Assembly (NCBI RefSeq): GCF_001813295.1
Contig: NZ_KV812016.1
Span: 293,899-357,898 of the forward strand
Origin: Streptococcus sp. HMSC072G04
Lineage (GTDB): Bacteria > Bacillota > Bacilli > Lactobacillales > Streptococcaceae
Direction: 5' to 3'
DNA: 64,000 bases
This document shows, in pieces, positions 34,308 to 45,584 of this stretch; positions within the stretch are counted from its first letter, which is position 1, and the number at the start of each line of letters is the position of its first letter. Under the pieces are notes generated by a model. It was not told the origin of the DNA, ran no database searches, and worked only from the letters and a program-made list of their open reading frames with translations. Both the position numbers and the translations under genes were made by a program.

Positions 34308-34772
34308 ATGAGTATTTTGCGCGAGATTGGCATCATTGCGAGAGCACTGGATTCTATAGCAAATATTGAATTTCGAGATTTGGATCTGGCGCGTGGTCAA
34401 TACCTCTACCTGGTGCGAATTGCCGAGCAACCTGGAATGATTCAGGAAGAACTCTCTGAAGTCTTGAAAGTAGATCGATCCACCGTTGCAAGGTCTGTAA
34501 AAAAACTAGAAGAACGAGGACTGATTCAGCAGCGTCCAAGGGGTGAAAACCTTAAAATCAAGGAATGGGAATTAACTGAAAAAGGTAAGCAGATTTACCC
34601 CTTCATTTTAGGGGAGCATCTTTACTCTGAAAAAACTGCCTTAAAAGGATTTTCCAAAGAAGAAGTCGCACAGTTAGAGGAGTATCTCATCCGAGTTCGT
34701 GAGAATATCACCTTGGATTGGGAGCTAGTCAAAAAAGGTCAAAAAAGAAATTATAGTGAGGTAAAGCAATGA
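34308..34772 (+). CDS. MarR family transcriptional regulator
   Basis: The 154-residue protein has the MarR winged helix: QEELSEVLKVDRSTVARSVKKLEERGLI is the HTH and the PRGENLKIKEWELTEKG region the wing. It probably represses its own operon by binding the inverted repeat at its promoter. Ligand and wider regulon are unknown. The start ATG follows AAAGGAGGAG. The next gene overlaps its stop by four bases and may encode the product it controls. Confidence 0.88.
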   Translation: MSILREIGIIARALDSIANIEFRDLDLARGQYLYLVRIAEQPGMIQEELSEVLKVDRSTVARSVKKLEERGLIQQRPRGENLKIKEWELTEKGKQIYPFILGEHLYSEKTALKGFSKEEVAQLEEYLIRVRENITLDWELVKKGQKRNYSEVKQ

Positions 34773-35476
34773 AAGTGACAGTCGATCAAGCATTTTGGGA
34801 ATTATTTCCAACAGCTAGAATTACAGTGATGTCCTTGTATGGTATTGATAATACAGTAGATGAAGCCAAGGATCCTTATTTCAAAGAATTGTTGGACAAG
34901 GGTGCCAAGCGAGCATGGGAATTTATCGATGAAGAAAACTATACCCAGAGTGAATTTGTCCAAGAGTGGCGTCAGGCTTTTAGCAAGTTTAAAACAAAAA
35001 AAGGAGCCCGATCTTCCATCGAGGCGCTCTTAAAACGGGTTCATCAGGGACGTGAATTCTATCCGATTAATCCTTTGGTGGATCTTTACAATAGTGTTTC
35101 TATGGCTTATGCCCTTCCTTGTGGGGGAGAAGATATGGATAAATTGGTGGGTGGACTCTCTCTAGGACAAGCGAAAGGAGGCGAACCTTTCTTTCCATTA
35201 GGTGCTGAAGAAGATGCTCCAGCTTTGGAAGGGGAGATTATCTACTACGACCAAGACGGAGCTGTTTGCCGTTGCTTGAATTGGCGTGAGGCACAAAGAA
35301 CTATGTTAACAGAAGATACCAAGGACGCTATTTTAGTTATTGAAGCCATCAATGAGGAGCAGGCCAAACGGGCACAAACAGCTATGCAGGAATTGAAAGA
35401 TCTAGCCAAAGATTATTTTGGGGTTGCAGGCACCATCTATCAATTAAGTGCAGAGCATGCAAGTATAGAAGTTTAA
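34769..35476 (+). CDS. B3/B4 (tRNA-synthetase beta-like) domain protein
   Basis: The 235-residue protein resembles the free-standing B3/B4 domain proteins related to the PheT beta-subunit editing region, with NPLVDLYNSVSMAYALPCGGED as the most typical stretch. Such proteins may edit or bind mischarged tRNA or an amino acid; no activity can be assigned from sequence. It is translationally coupled to the marR gene (ATGA overlap), so it is probably under MarR control. Confidence 0.8.
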   Translation: MKVTVDQAFWELFPTARITVMSLYGIDNTVDEAKDPYFKELLDKGAKRAWEFIDEENYTQSEFVQEWRQAFSKFKTKKGARSSIEALLKRVHQGREFYPINPLVDLYNSVSMAYALPCGGEDMDKLVGGLSLGQAKGGEPFFPLGAEEDAPALEGEIIYYDQDGAVCRCLNWREAQRTMLTEDTKDAILVIEAINEEQAKRAQTAMQELKDLAKDYFGVAGTIYQLSAEHASIEV

Positions 35477-35482
35477 AAGAAT

Positions 35483-35520
35483 AAGGCTGAAACAATCGTT
35501 TCAAGCCTTGTTTTTATTTT
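35483..35520. terminator. Bidirectional terminator between B3/B4 and gtrA-like genes
   Basis: AAGGCT..AAAC-aatc-GTTT..AGCCTT forms a stem with a small internal loop, followed by TTTTTATTTTT on the plus strand. It overlaps the stop of the minus-strand gene. Confidence 0.78.
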
Positions 35521-35944
35521 TAAAGACAAAGAGTTTACTAAATACGTAATTGAGGACTACAATGGCCACTTGTGCAAAGAGGGTTTCAATCAGATTGATT
35601 TGGCTCTTGTTATTGTGGACGAATTGCCCGATAATTCCTGGGAACTGCTTGACAAAGATTTCGGTCAAGGCCATGTCCAGTATAAAGGTCCCAGAGCGCG
35701 CAATTGCAAATCGGATCAAGCGCTGAAACCAGCCCTTTCTTTCTTGCTTAAAGACAATGGTATCGTTGGTCGCAAAGGCAAAGAGGATCCCGGCAATGTT
35801 TCCAATTGCGGTCGCTAATCGTTCATCACGAGACACATGATAGATGAAGAGGCGGGTTCCGACGGAAACAATGGTTGTGGCAACTCCAAAAAAGAGATAG
35901 GACAAAATCTCATTATCAAAAAATTTTTTAATTAGTGTTTTCAT
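35501..35944 (-). CDS. GtrA family membrane protein
   Basis: The 147-residue protein has four membrane helices with the GtrA pattern (RFxxFGxxxT-like YLFFGVATTIVSVG; later FKNK end). GtrA proteins are thought to flip Und-P-linked sugars in O-antigen and teichoic-acid glycosylation. It stands alone, far from the Und-P glycosyltransferase at 4742, but could serve it. A role is inferred only from family. Confidence 0.85.
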   Translation of the reverse strand: MKTLIKKFFDNEILSYLFFGVATTIVSVGTRLFIYHVSRDERLATAIGNIAGILFAFATNDTIVFKQERKGWFQRLIRFAIARSGTFILDMALTEIFVKQFPGIIGQFVHNNKSQINLIETLFAQVAIVVLNYVFSKLFVFKNKNKA

Positions 35945-35975
35945 AAATTCAGTCTACCATAAAACCTCAAAATAT

Positions 35976-36072
35976 GCTATACTTGAAAGGTTGAAGAAAT
36001 CAAACCTTCAACCCTTGGTGCTTAAGATCCTTTCGCCAAGCATATTACACGCGGAAAAACCGCTAAAGGAGA
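35976..36072 (+). promoter_or_regulatory. queT promoter and preQ1-II riboswitch
   Basis: An extended-type -10 (TGcTATACT, 35975-35983) starts a leader with a first hairpin GGTTGAAG..CTTCAACC (35989-36013). It is followed by CTTGGTGCTTAAG, CCTTTCGCCAAGCATATTAC, CGCGG..CCGC and AAAGGAG (36065-36071). This follows the preQ1-II (COG4708) consensus closely. Binding of preQ1 hides the AAAGGAG ribosome site and stops translation of queT. Confidence 0.93.
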
Positions 36073-36076
36073 ATAA

Positions 36077-36586
36077 ATGAAACAGTTAACTGCTCGTGAT
36101 ATGGCACAAATTGCCATTGTTGCTGCGATTTATATCGTATTGACCATTACCCCACCTCTCAACGCTATGGCCTACTATGGCTATCAATTCCGTGTTTCGG
36201 AAATGATGAATTTCTTAGCTTTTTACAATAAGAAGTACTTGATTGCGGTGACGCTTGGTTGTATGATTGCTAACTTATTTAGTTTTGGATGGATCGATGT
36301 CTTTGTCGGTGGAGGTTCAACCTTTGTCTTCTTAGGACTTGGACTCATTCTATTTGGTCGATTCAAAAACAAGTTCTTGTTTGACGGTCTTATTCGCTTG
36401 GACCATTTCTTGTTTGCGATTTTCTTTTCCATCTCCATGTTTACGATTGCCTTGGAACTTTATTACCTTCAAGGCCAACCATTCTTCTATAACTGGTTGA
36501 CCATGGGATTGGGTGAATTTGCATCCTTGATTTTTGGAGCGATTGTGATCAATCAACTTTCTAAACGGATCGATTTTACAAAATAA
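36077..36586 (+). CDS. queT: Queuosine precursor transporter QueT
   Basis: The 169-residue protein has five or six hydrophobic segments and the ECF S-component look of QueT (COG4708). It takes up a queuosine precursor such as preQ1, working with a shared ECF energising module encoded elsewhere. The preQ1-II riboswitch directly upstream fixes the identity. The ATG lies five bases after AAAGGAG. A terminator follows. Confidence 0.95.
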   Translation: MKQLTARDMAQIAIVAAIYIVLTITPPLNAMAYYGYQFRVSEMMNFLAFYNKKYLIAVTLGCMIANLFSFGWIDVFVGGGSTFVFLGLGLILFGRFKNKFLFDGLIRLDHFLFAIFFSISMFTIALELYYLQGQPFFYNWLTMGLGEFASLIFGAIVINQLSKRIDFTK

Positions 36587-36588
36587 GA

Positions 36589-36614
36589 AAAGGGAGCTTT
36601 GGCTCCTTTTTTTA
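36589..36614 (+). terminator. Terminator after queT
   Basis: AAAGGGAGC-tttg-GCTCCTTT with a run of seven T. Confidence 0.88.
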
Positions 36615-36662
36615 ATGCTAAGAATGCAGTAAATTCAAGGCTAAATTAAGATTTTATGATAA

Positions 36663-38630
<1,968 letters not shown>

Positions 38631-38639
38631 AGGATCTTT

Positions 38640-39602
38640 ATGGTAGAACGAATCAAAAAAGCCCGTTTAATTTATAATCCGACCTCTGGGCAAGAAATTA
38701 TCAAGAAAAATATTGCGGAAGTCTTGGACGTACTTGAAGACGTGGGCTATGAAACCAGCGCTTATCAAACGACTCCAGAACCATTTTCTGCCCAAAATGA
38801 AGCAGAAAGAGCCGCTAAAGCAGGCTTTGATTTAATCATTGCCGCTGGTGGAGATGGTACGATTAACGAAGTGGTCAATGGGGTTGCAGGTCTGGAAAAT
38901 CGTCCGCAGATGGCCTTCATCCCGACCGGTACCACCAACGACTATGCGCGTGCCTTGAAGATCCCGATGGGAGATCCTGTGGCGGCTGCTCGCATTATTG
39001 AAAAAAATCAAACCATTCAGATGGATATTGGTCGTGCCTATGGTAGCAAGTATTTCATCAATATTGCTGCAGCAGGAACCATGACAGAATTGACCTTCAG
39101 TGTTCCAAGCAGTGTTAAATCTCGCTTGGGTTACTTTGCCTATGTGGCTGAAGCAGCTAAAATGTTGCCACGAAACAAGGCTCGAAAGGTGCGGATTGAG
39201 CACGACAATGGTGTCTTTGAAGGGCCAGCGTCTATGATTTTTGTGGCTCTTACCAACTCCATTGCTGGTTTTGAAAGTGTCGCGCCAGATGCTAAGCTTG
39301 ATGATGGGAACTTTACCTTGATTATCGTAAAAACTGCTAAGCTCTTTAACATGTTGTCCTTGATGATTCAAGCCATTAATGGGGGCAAACATGTGCACGA
39401 TGAAAATGTAGAATATCTCAAGACCAAGAAGTTGACGATCGAAATGTTAGGAAAAAATGCTCAACCATTCCGCATCAATCTAGATGGGGAGTACGGAGGA
39501 GATACTCCAGTTGAATTGGAAGTCTTCCATAACCACTTGGAATTCTTTGCAAATATTGATGAAATCAACAACGATGCTTTGGTTCACCCATCTGAAGAAT
39601 AA
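38640..39602 (+). CDS. Diacylglycerol/lipid kinase (DgkB/YegS family)
   Basis: The 320-residue enzyme has the nucleotide motif GGDGTINEVVNG and the PTGTTNDYARAL motif of the diacylglycerol-kinase catalytic domain. In Gram-positives such enzymes return diacylglycerol, left over from LTA synthesis, to phosphatidic acid. An ltaS gene lies 2.4 kb downstream, which fits this role. It lies nine bases after ligA and is probably co-transcribed. Confidence 0.9.
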   Translation: MVERIKKARLIYNPTSGQEIIKKNIAEVLDVLEDVGYETSAYQTTPEPFSAQNEAERAAKAGFDLIIAAGGDGTINEVVNGVAGLENRPQMAFIPTGTTNDYARALKIPMGDPVAAARIIEKNQTIQMDIGRAYGSKYFINIAAAGTMTELTFSVPSSVKSRLGYFAYVAEAAKMLPRNKARKVRIEHDNGVFEGPASMIFVALTNSIAGFESVAPDAKLDDGNFTLIIVKTAKLFNMLSLMIQAINGGKHVHDENVEYLKTKKLTIEMLGKNAQPFRINLDGEYGGDTPVELEVFHNHLEFFANIDEINNDALVHPSEE

Positions 39603-39678
39603 AAACAAATAGTTGAGCCATGTACGTGTTTTACGAGGAATGGTTCCTTCGGTATTAAATTGGAAATAGGAAAATGTT

Positions 39679-41976
39679 ATGCGACAATACCATGTAAAGC
39701 TTCATTTTCATAAGCAAAAAGGAAATTATTTTGCCTATGATATGTGGCAGTGGCAGGATCAAGTAGAAGGAAAATCAGTCTCTTTCTCCAAGTTGGATTA
39801 TTTTGGAGTAGAGGGAAATCTGGTATACGAGAGTGAGGATGCCTTGAACCGGGGCCATGTCCTGGTTAAAGAAGGGGATTGGCTCACCAAGACCCGTGAT
39901 TTTGAAATCGAACTCTTACCAGAAGGGCATGTTCGAGAAGTGTGGATTCTCGATGGAGACGATACAGTCTATTATTCTTTGCAAGCTGCTTTGACGAGTC
40001 ATGCATACAGCCATCGTCAGCCTCATGCCTACGATATGGCGATGCGCCCTAGAGAGTTTGATGCTAAATGGGCGTATCAAGGATGGCTCGGTCATCGGGA
40101 GGAAGAAGGGGAGCATTGCTTTAAACTATGGGCTCCTACTGCCAAGAAAGTTGAATTGTTGCTCTATCAATCTACAGACTTGGATGCGCCTATTTGGAAG
40201 AGCATGCCAATGACACGTGGCAAACAAGAGTCTAGCTACCACCCAGAGAATACCCATGGTGTTTGGATTTTAGATTTTCTTGGAAATTTAAGTGGTATGG
40301 CCTATCAATATCGTGTGCATTTTGAACACCATACTCAAGTGACGCGCGATCCTTATAGTATTGCAACGACAGCGGACGGGATGCGCTCTGCCATTCTTTC
40401 GAGGGCAGATCGTCAGTTTGATTGGGGTCCTAAAAAAGGCGCTGATGCGACTCCTTGGCGCTTGGACAATCCTGGTCAAGCAGTGATTTATGAGATGCAC
40501 CTTCGAGATTTGACCAAGTCACCGACTTCAGGTGTGGACGAGTCTTTACGTGGGACCTATCTGGGGGCTTGCCAAGAAGGAACCGTCAATAGCCATGGTG
40601 ATGCAACTGCCTTTGATTATATTCGTCAGTTAGGGGTTAATGTCGTGCAACTGCAGCCCATCTCTGATCGCTTTAAACAGTACGACGAAGAAGGCCAGGT
40701 GACCTATAATTGGGGCTACGACGTTCAGAATTATTCTGCACCAGAAACTAGCTTTTCAACGGATCCATCCAATCCGAAACAAACCATGAAAGAGCTCAAA
40801 ACCATGATCCGGGCTTATCATGAGGCAGGAATTTCTGTGGTCATGGATGTGGTCTACAATCATATCTATTCGACTGAACATGGTCCTTTCCAAAATACAG
40901 TACCAGATTATTATTACCGGATGGAGCCAGATGGTCGCTTCCAAAATGGGACAGGTGTCGGCAATGAAACGGCTAGTGAGCATGAAATGTACCGCAAGTA
41001 CATGATTGATTCCCTCACGCACTGGGTCAAGGAGTACCAGATCGATGGCTTCCGCTTTGATTTGATGGGGATTCACGATGTAAGGACGATGAATGCTATT
41101 CGGGAGGCAATGGACGCTCTGGATCCTCGGATTCTTCTTTACGGAGAAGGTTGGGACATGGGAACAGGTCTCGCACCAGAGGACAAGGCTAAGAAAGACA
41201 ATGCAGCGCAATTGCCACGAATTGGTTTCTTTAATGATACGGAGCGCGATGCCATTAAAGGGGCTGAGGTTTATGGTTCCATCAAACGTGGATTTGTCAG
41301 CCGAAAATCGACGGAGAATATCGTTGCGCGTGCTGTTCTAGGTAGTGCAGAGCTTGGCAATTATTTAAGTCCCAATCAGGTCTTGAATTATGTGGAGGCT
41401 CATGATAATTATAATCTCTATGACTTGCTTCAGACCCTTCATCCGAATGAAGAAGTAGCAGGATTGGTCAAGCGCTCAGAGTTGGCTACGGCCATGAATC
41501 TGCTCTTTCAGGGCATGGCCTTTATGCAATTGGGTCAAGAGTTTATGCGGACCAAATTGGTAGCGACAGGTCCTGATGGAGAAATCACACCTTTGGATCG
41601 TGAACGGGCCATGAATTCCTACAATGCTCCAGATTTTGTGAATCAGGTCAATTGGGATCTGGTCAGTCAGAACAAGGAATCAATTGCCTATATCCGAAGC
41701 TTAATCGCCTTGAAGACAAGTCTTCCTTTCTTAGCGCTTGAAAGCTATGATAAAATCTACCAACAAATCTTTATTCAATCTGCAACTGATACCAGTGGTC
41801 TTGTCATCTATGAACTTACAGGAAACAAGAAGTACTTGGTCATCTTCAACGCCAGCGGACTTCCATATTACCTCCAAAATTCAAATAAATTGAAATTGAT
41901 GGTTGGGAATAGTCGTCATAAACGACCATTCTACGTGGAGAATTTAACAGCTTCTGTTTTTGAAGTCCTAGACTAA
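39679..41976 (+). CDS. pulA: Type I pullulanase, cytoplasmic (GH13)
   Basis: The 765-residue enzyme has no signal peptide or LPXTG, so it is an intracellular form unlike surface SpuA. An N-terminal CBM48-like region comes before the GH13 barrel: VVYNH, GFRFDLMG with nucleophile D461, GEGWDMG with acid E490, and EAHDNYNL with D576. It cuts alpha-1,6 branches of imported maltodextrin or glycogen. The neighbouring genes are unrelated, and it ends against a bidirectional terminator. Confidence 0.93.
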   Translation: MRQYHVKLHFHKQKGNYFAYDMWQWQDQVEGKSVSFSKLDYFGVEGNLVYESEDALNRGHVLVKEGDWLTKTRDFEIELLPEGHVREVWILDGDDTVYYSLQAALTSHAYSHRQPHAYDMAMRPREFDAKWAYQGWLGHREEEGEHCFKLWAPTAKKVELLLYQSTDLDAPIWKSMPMTRGKQESSYHPENTHGVWILDFLGNLSGMAYQYRVHFEHHTQVTRDPYSIATTADGMRSAILSRADRQFDWGPKKGADATPWRLDNPGQAVIYEMHLRDLTKSPTSGVDESLRGTYLGACQEGTVNSHGDATAFDYIRQLGVNVVQLQPISDRFKQYDEEGQVTYNWGYDVQNYSAPETSFSTDPSNPKQTMKELKTMIRAYHEAGISVVMDVVYNHIYSTEHGPFQNTVPDYYYRMEPDGRFQNGTGVGNETASEHEMYRKYMIDSLTHWVKEYQIDGFRFDLMGIHDVRTMNAIREAMDALDPRILLYGEGWDMGTGLAPEDKAKKDNAAQLPRIGFFNDTERDAIKGAEVYGSIKRGFVSRKSTENIVARAVLGSAELGNYLSPNQVLNYVEAHDNYNLYDLLQTLHPNEEVAGLVKRSELATAMNLLFQGMAFMQLGQEFMRTKLVATGPDGEITPLDRERAMNSYNAPDFVNQVNWDLVSQNKESIAYIRSLIALKTSLPFLALESYDKIYQQIFIQSATDTSGLVIYELTGNKKYLVIFNASGLPYYLQNSNKLKLMVGNSRHKRPFYVENLTASVFEVLD

Positions 41977-41996
41977 GTTCTTTTTAAAGAAATCGT

Positions 41997-42028
41997 AAAA
42001 TCCCTGAGTTTTTAAACTCAGGGATTCT
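41997..42028. terminator. Bidirectional terminator between pulA and ltaS
   Basis: A perfect AATCCCTGAGTTT / AAACTCAGGGATT stem with a T-run on the plus side and an A-rich (minus T-rich) flank. Confidence 0.88.
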
Positions 42029-42030
42029 TT

Positions 42031-44190
42031 TTATTTAGAAGAACTGCTACTGGTCTCTGTTGAGGAAGAACTATCGTCTTCTGGGTGCAATTCTTTATAA
42101 GTTGGTGCCTTGAAGAGATCAACGGTAGACTGGTTGCCACGTTGGTTATAAAGGCTGGTTGATTTGTCACCTTTTTCCTTTTCAATCTTCTTCAATGCCT
42201 TGAAGGAATTGGTGTAGGAATAATCTTCTGGATTGACTTTTCCAAGATCATTGCCCTTGAAGAAGCGAAGGAGGTCACCGGTCTGGATGCTATCGCTAAT
42301 CTTCAATTGCAGGTTAGCAGCTTCCCTAATCTTGTCCAGTTCTTCCTTGGTTTTTTCGTCTGGGTTCGTGATTTCCTCACCTGTTTTGGTGTAATAGGTC
42401 CGGCCACTATAGCTCGTATACTCTGGAGTAACAAAGTAGTTAGCAGAACGGAAGGCGACGATTTGATCATGTTCTGGTGAGAGCATATCTTGACCAACTT
42501 GGAGGAATTTGTTGGATTCAATACCTAGCAAATGTTCCAAGGTTGGGAGCATATCGATTTCGCCACCATAGGTATCAATGATGCCACCCTTATCCATACC
42601 TGGAATAACTACCATATAAGGTACGCGTTGCAACATGGCGTTGTCATAGCTTGACCACGTTTCAGAGTTCTTTCCAAGTAGAGGAGCAAGAGCTGGGTTA
42701 CGAGAGTTTGAAATTCCGTAGTGATCCCCATAGAGAACGATGATGGAATTTTTGTAAAGACCAGATTCTTTCAGGTAATCAAAGAAGGCTTTGATCGAAG
42801 AATCTAGGTAGTTAGCGGTCGCAAAATAGCCATTGATGGTTTCGTCCTGTGTCTTAGCTAGAGGGAAGCCAAGATCATCTCCTGACAAGCTGGTCGTATA
42901 AGGATAGTGGTTGGAAACCGTAATGAACTTCGTATAGAAAGGTTGTTGCAATCTTTCTAGGTATTTGATGGAATCCTTGAGCATGTATTTGTCATTAAGA
43001 CCATACTGGAAGGAATTGCTGCTGTTTTGTTTGGTGAAGTAGCTGGCATCAAAGAAGTAATTGTAGCCCCATTGTTTATAGGCGGTATTTCGATTCCAGA
43101 AACTTCCAGCATTTCCGTGGAAAACAGCGCTCGAGTTGTAACCATTTTTTGAAAGAATAAATGGTGCAGCCTGTTGAGTATTGGTTCCACCATAGTTCAC
43201 CATAAAGGAACCTTGGTTGAGCCCAAAGAGCCCAGTTTCAATCATGGTCTCAGCATCAGACGTTTTCCCTGCCTTGACTTGGTTAAAAACATTTGAAAAG
43301 GCAAAGGTTTCCTTCGAGTGGTAAAGTGAATTTAAGAAAGGTGTTACTTCATATTCTTTATCATCTACTTTCAACTTGTAATCGATCAAGAATTGTTGGA
43401 AACTTTCCAAGTGAATGTAGATGACGTTACGGCCTTTGGCCATTCCAAAGTACTCAGGATTAGGCTTGGCGTAATGCTGTTGGATATATTCTTCCACCGG
43501 TTTTAGATCTGCTTCAGAGGCTTTGGAACGTTCTTTGTTAGCAGCATAGGTCTGATTAGCGCTATAACCTAGAAAGGCTGGTAAGCCTAGGGCACGAACG
43601 ACATAGTAGTTTGAGAACCCACGAGTCAAGAGCTCAGGTCGGTCAATTTCTGCGAGGAAAAGGTTGGCCGAAAAGAGCATGGCCGATAAAGAGGTAACCG
43701 CAAAACTAGCTCGTTTATTGAAGGGACGATTGTCCATTCGAATCCATTTCTTAAAGAAGAAGAAAGCGAGAATAGGGAAATCTAGAATGTAGATCACATC
43801 CCAAGGGCGGAACAATTCTAAAGCAGCAGCTCCGAGGCCGGCAGAAACCTTGCTAGAAGCCAACATGGTATTGACCGTTACGAAGTCTGTAAACTCTCGA
43901 TAATAGATGGAGTTGGAAATCAACCAAATAAATAAGAGAAGGTAGATCCCAAAGGCCAAACTATAAAAGAGCTTGGTTCGTTTGATATAGAGTGCTAGAC
44001 CGATGAAGAGCAGACTGATCGGCAATGGGTTGATCACTGCTAGAAAAATCTGATAGGGTCCTTGAATGTCTAAGTTAAAATCAACTGAATAAGCCCACAT
44101 GGTTTTGAACCAGTAGAGCAACAGAAGGGTCAAGACAAATCCTAGTCTGGTACTCATGAAATTGAGTATCGAATTCGTAATTTTTTTCAC
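42031..44190 (-). CDS. ltaS: Lipoteichoic acid synthase LtaS-type
   Basis: The 719-residue protein has five N-terminal membrane helices (to about residue 185) and an extracellular sulfatase domain. Catalytic residues are E262 (HLESFQ), the nucleophile T310 (KAGKTSDAET), a NHYPY histidine and YGDHYG. It polymerises glycerol phosphate from phosphatidylglycerol on a glycolipid to make type I LTA. The C terminus is Ser-rich. It starts at GTG, nine bases after AAGGAAG. Presence of ltaS distinguishes this strain from S. pneumoniae/S. mitis. It is a different branch from the GacH-like protein at 20824. Confidence 0.93.
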   Translation of the reverse strand: MKKITNSILNFMSTRLGFVLTLLLLYWFKTMWAYSVDFNLDIQGPYQIFLAVINPLPISLLFIGLALYIKRTKLFYSLAFGIYLLLFIWLISNSIYYREFTDFVTVNTMLASSKVSAGLGAAALELFRPWDVIYILDFPILAFFFFKKWIRMDNRPFNKRASFAVTSLSAMLFSANLFLAEIDRPELLTRGFSNYYVVRALGLPAFLGYSANQTYAANKERSKASEADLKPVEEYIQQHYAKPNPEYFGMAKGRNVIYIHLESFQQFLIDYKLKVDDKEYEVTPFLNSLYHSKETFAFSNVFNQVKAGKTSDAETMIETGLFGLNQGSFMVNYGGTNTQQAAPFILSKNGYNSSAVFHGNAGSFWNRNTAYKQWGYNYFFDASYFTKQNSSNSFQYGLNDKYMLKDSIKYLERLQQPFYTKFITVSNHYPYTTSLSGDDLGFPLAKTQDETINGYFATANYLDSSIKAFFDYLKESGLYKNSIIVLYGDHYGISNSRNPALAPLLGKNSETWSSYDNAMLQRVPYMVVIPGMDKGGIIDTYGGEIDMLPTLEHLLGIESNKFLQVGQDMLSPEHDQIVAFRSANYFVTPEYTSYSGRTYYTKTGEEITNPDEKTKEELDKIREAANLQLKISDSIQTGDLLRFFKGNDLGKVNPEDYSYTNSFKALKKIEKEKGDKSTSLYNQRGNQSTVDLFKAPTYKELHPEDDSSSSTETSSSSSK

Positions 44191-44235
44191 AAAATGTTAC
44201 TTCCTTGTCTTATTTCCTAAAAATTTTCATATACA

Positions 44236-44244
44236 AGTATACCA
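44236..44244 (-). promoter_or_regulatory. ltaS promoter
   Basis: On the minus strand TGgTATACT forms an extended -10 about 46 bases upstream of the GTG. Confidence 0.6.
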
Positions 44245-44384
44245 CAATTTTATGGAGAAAGAAAAAAATGACTGTAAAGGAGAGGAAAGAAATAGGAAAG
44301 ATCAGGTATATGAAATCGTAAAAAGCTAAAGGATGAGAGCTTAAATAAAATAGCAAAAAAAGTTCTAGTAAATAAAGCCTCCCT

Positions 44385-44421
44385 TTGTGAAAACTGCAGA
44401 CTTTTGCTATAATAGAGGGTA
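44385..44421 (+). promoter_or_regulatory. Strong promoter producing an almost leaderless mRNA
   Basis: TTGTGA (44385-44390), 17 bases, then TGcTATAAT (44405-44413). The predicted +1 is 44420, one base before the ATG. The AGAGGG between -10 and ATG would not be in the mRNA. Confidence 0.72.
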
Positions 44422-45584
44422 TGAAAAAACTCACAGTCAGTCGCCAAGTCGCAACAAAAATTAAACAAGGACAATCTCTTCTTGAAAAGCAAGATTTTGA
44501 TTCACTTCCTGCTTTGGATCAAGCGGTTCAATTGCTTTCAGGAGATGGACAATCCCTCGGGGTCGGATACTTATCTGAACAAAATAAAGGGATTGGATGG
44601 TTTGTTTCGCAAGAGTTGGTCGCTTTTGATCAAGACTTTTTTAAAAAGTTTTTCATCAAGGGCAAGCAATACCGTCGTTCTTATTATGCGGATGAAACGA
44701 CGACAGCCTTTCGTCTTTTTAACCAAGAGGGAGATGGTTTTGGTGGCTTCACGGTTGACTTGTATGGTGAGTTTGTTGTCTTTTCTTGGTACAATCCCTT
44801 CGTATTTCAGATCAAGGAAACCATTCTAGCGGCCTTTCAAGAGGCTTTTCCAGAAGTCCGAGGTGGCTATGAAAAGATTCGCTTTAAAGGCTTGGACTAT
44901 GAATCAGCTCATGTCTATGGAGAAGAAGCTCCGCAAGAATTTTTGATTCTTGAAAATGGAGTTTCTTACCAGGTCTTTCTCAATGATGGTTTGATGACGG
45001 GGATCTTTTTGGATCAGCATGAAGTTCGAGGTAGCTTGGTAGAGGGCTTAGCAGCTGGCAAGTCCTTGCTCAATATGTTCTCCTATACGGCGGCCTTCTC
45101 TGTTGCTGCAGCAATGGGTGGAGCAGTTGAGACAACATCGGTCGATCTGGCTAAGAGAAGTAGAGAATTATCAGAAGCGCATTTTGTGGCAAATGGCTTG
45201 GCGCTGGATGCTCATCGTTTTGTCGTGATGGATGTCTTTGACTATTACAAATATGCCAAACGCCATGACCTAAGCTATGATGTGATCGTGCTCGATCCGC
45301 CTAGCTTTGCGCGGAATAAAAAACGGACATTTTCAGTCGCTAAAGATTACCATCGGTTGGTCAGCGAGGCTCTTGAGATTTTAAATCCAGGTGGGACCTT
45401 GATTCTCAGTACCAATGCGGCAAATGTGACCAAAGAAAAATTTAAAAAACAAATCGAAAAGGGATTTCAAGGCCGTAAGCATCGCTATGTAGCGGAATAC
45501 GGACTTCCGGGAGATTTTCGATGGAACAAGAAAGAAGAAAGTAGTAATTACTTAAAAGTATTTACGATTAGGGTGGATGTATGA
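44421..45584 (+). CDS. Class I SAM-dependent rRNA methyltransferase (RlmI/YwbD-like, with PUA domain)
   Basis: The 387-residue protein has an N-terminal PUA-like domain (about 1-80), a linker, and a Rossmann methyltransferase domain with the SAM loop ([18 protein letters not shown]) and the [10 protein letters not shown] catalytic motif. This is the layout of RlmI, which makes m5C in 23S rRNA, but the cysteine pattern of an m5C enzyme was not verified. It overlaps aroD by four bases, so an rRNA modifier is coupled to the shikimate genes. Confidence 0.87.
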   Translation: MKKLTVSRQVATKIKQGQSLLEKQDFDSLPALDQAVQLLSGDGQSLGVGYLSEQNKGIGWFVSQELVAFDQDFFKKFFIKGKQYRRSYYADETTTAFRLFNQEGDGFGGFTVDLYGEFVVFSWYNPFVFQIKETILAAFQEAFPEVRGGYEKIRFKGLDYESAHVYGEEAPQEFLILENGVSYQVFLNDGLMTGIFLDQHEVRGSLVEGLAAGKSLLNMFSYTAAFSVAAAMGGAVETTSVDLAKRSRELSEAHFVANGLALDAHRFVVMDVFDYYKYAKRHDLSYDVIVLDPPSFARNKKRTFSVAKDYHRLVSEALEILNPGGTLILSTNAANVTKEKFKKQIEKGFQGRKHRYVAEYGLPGDFRWNKKEESSNYLKVFTIRVDV

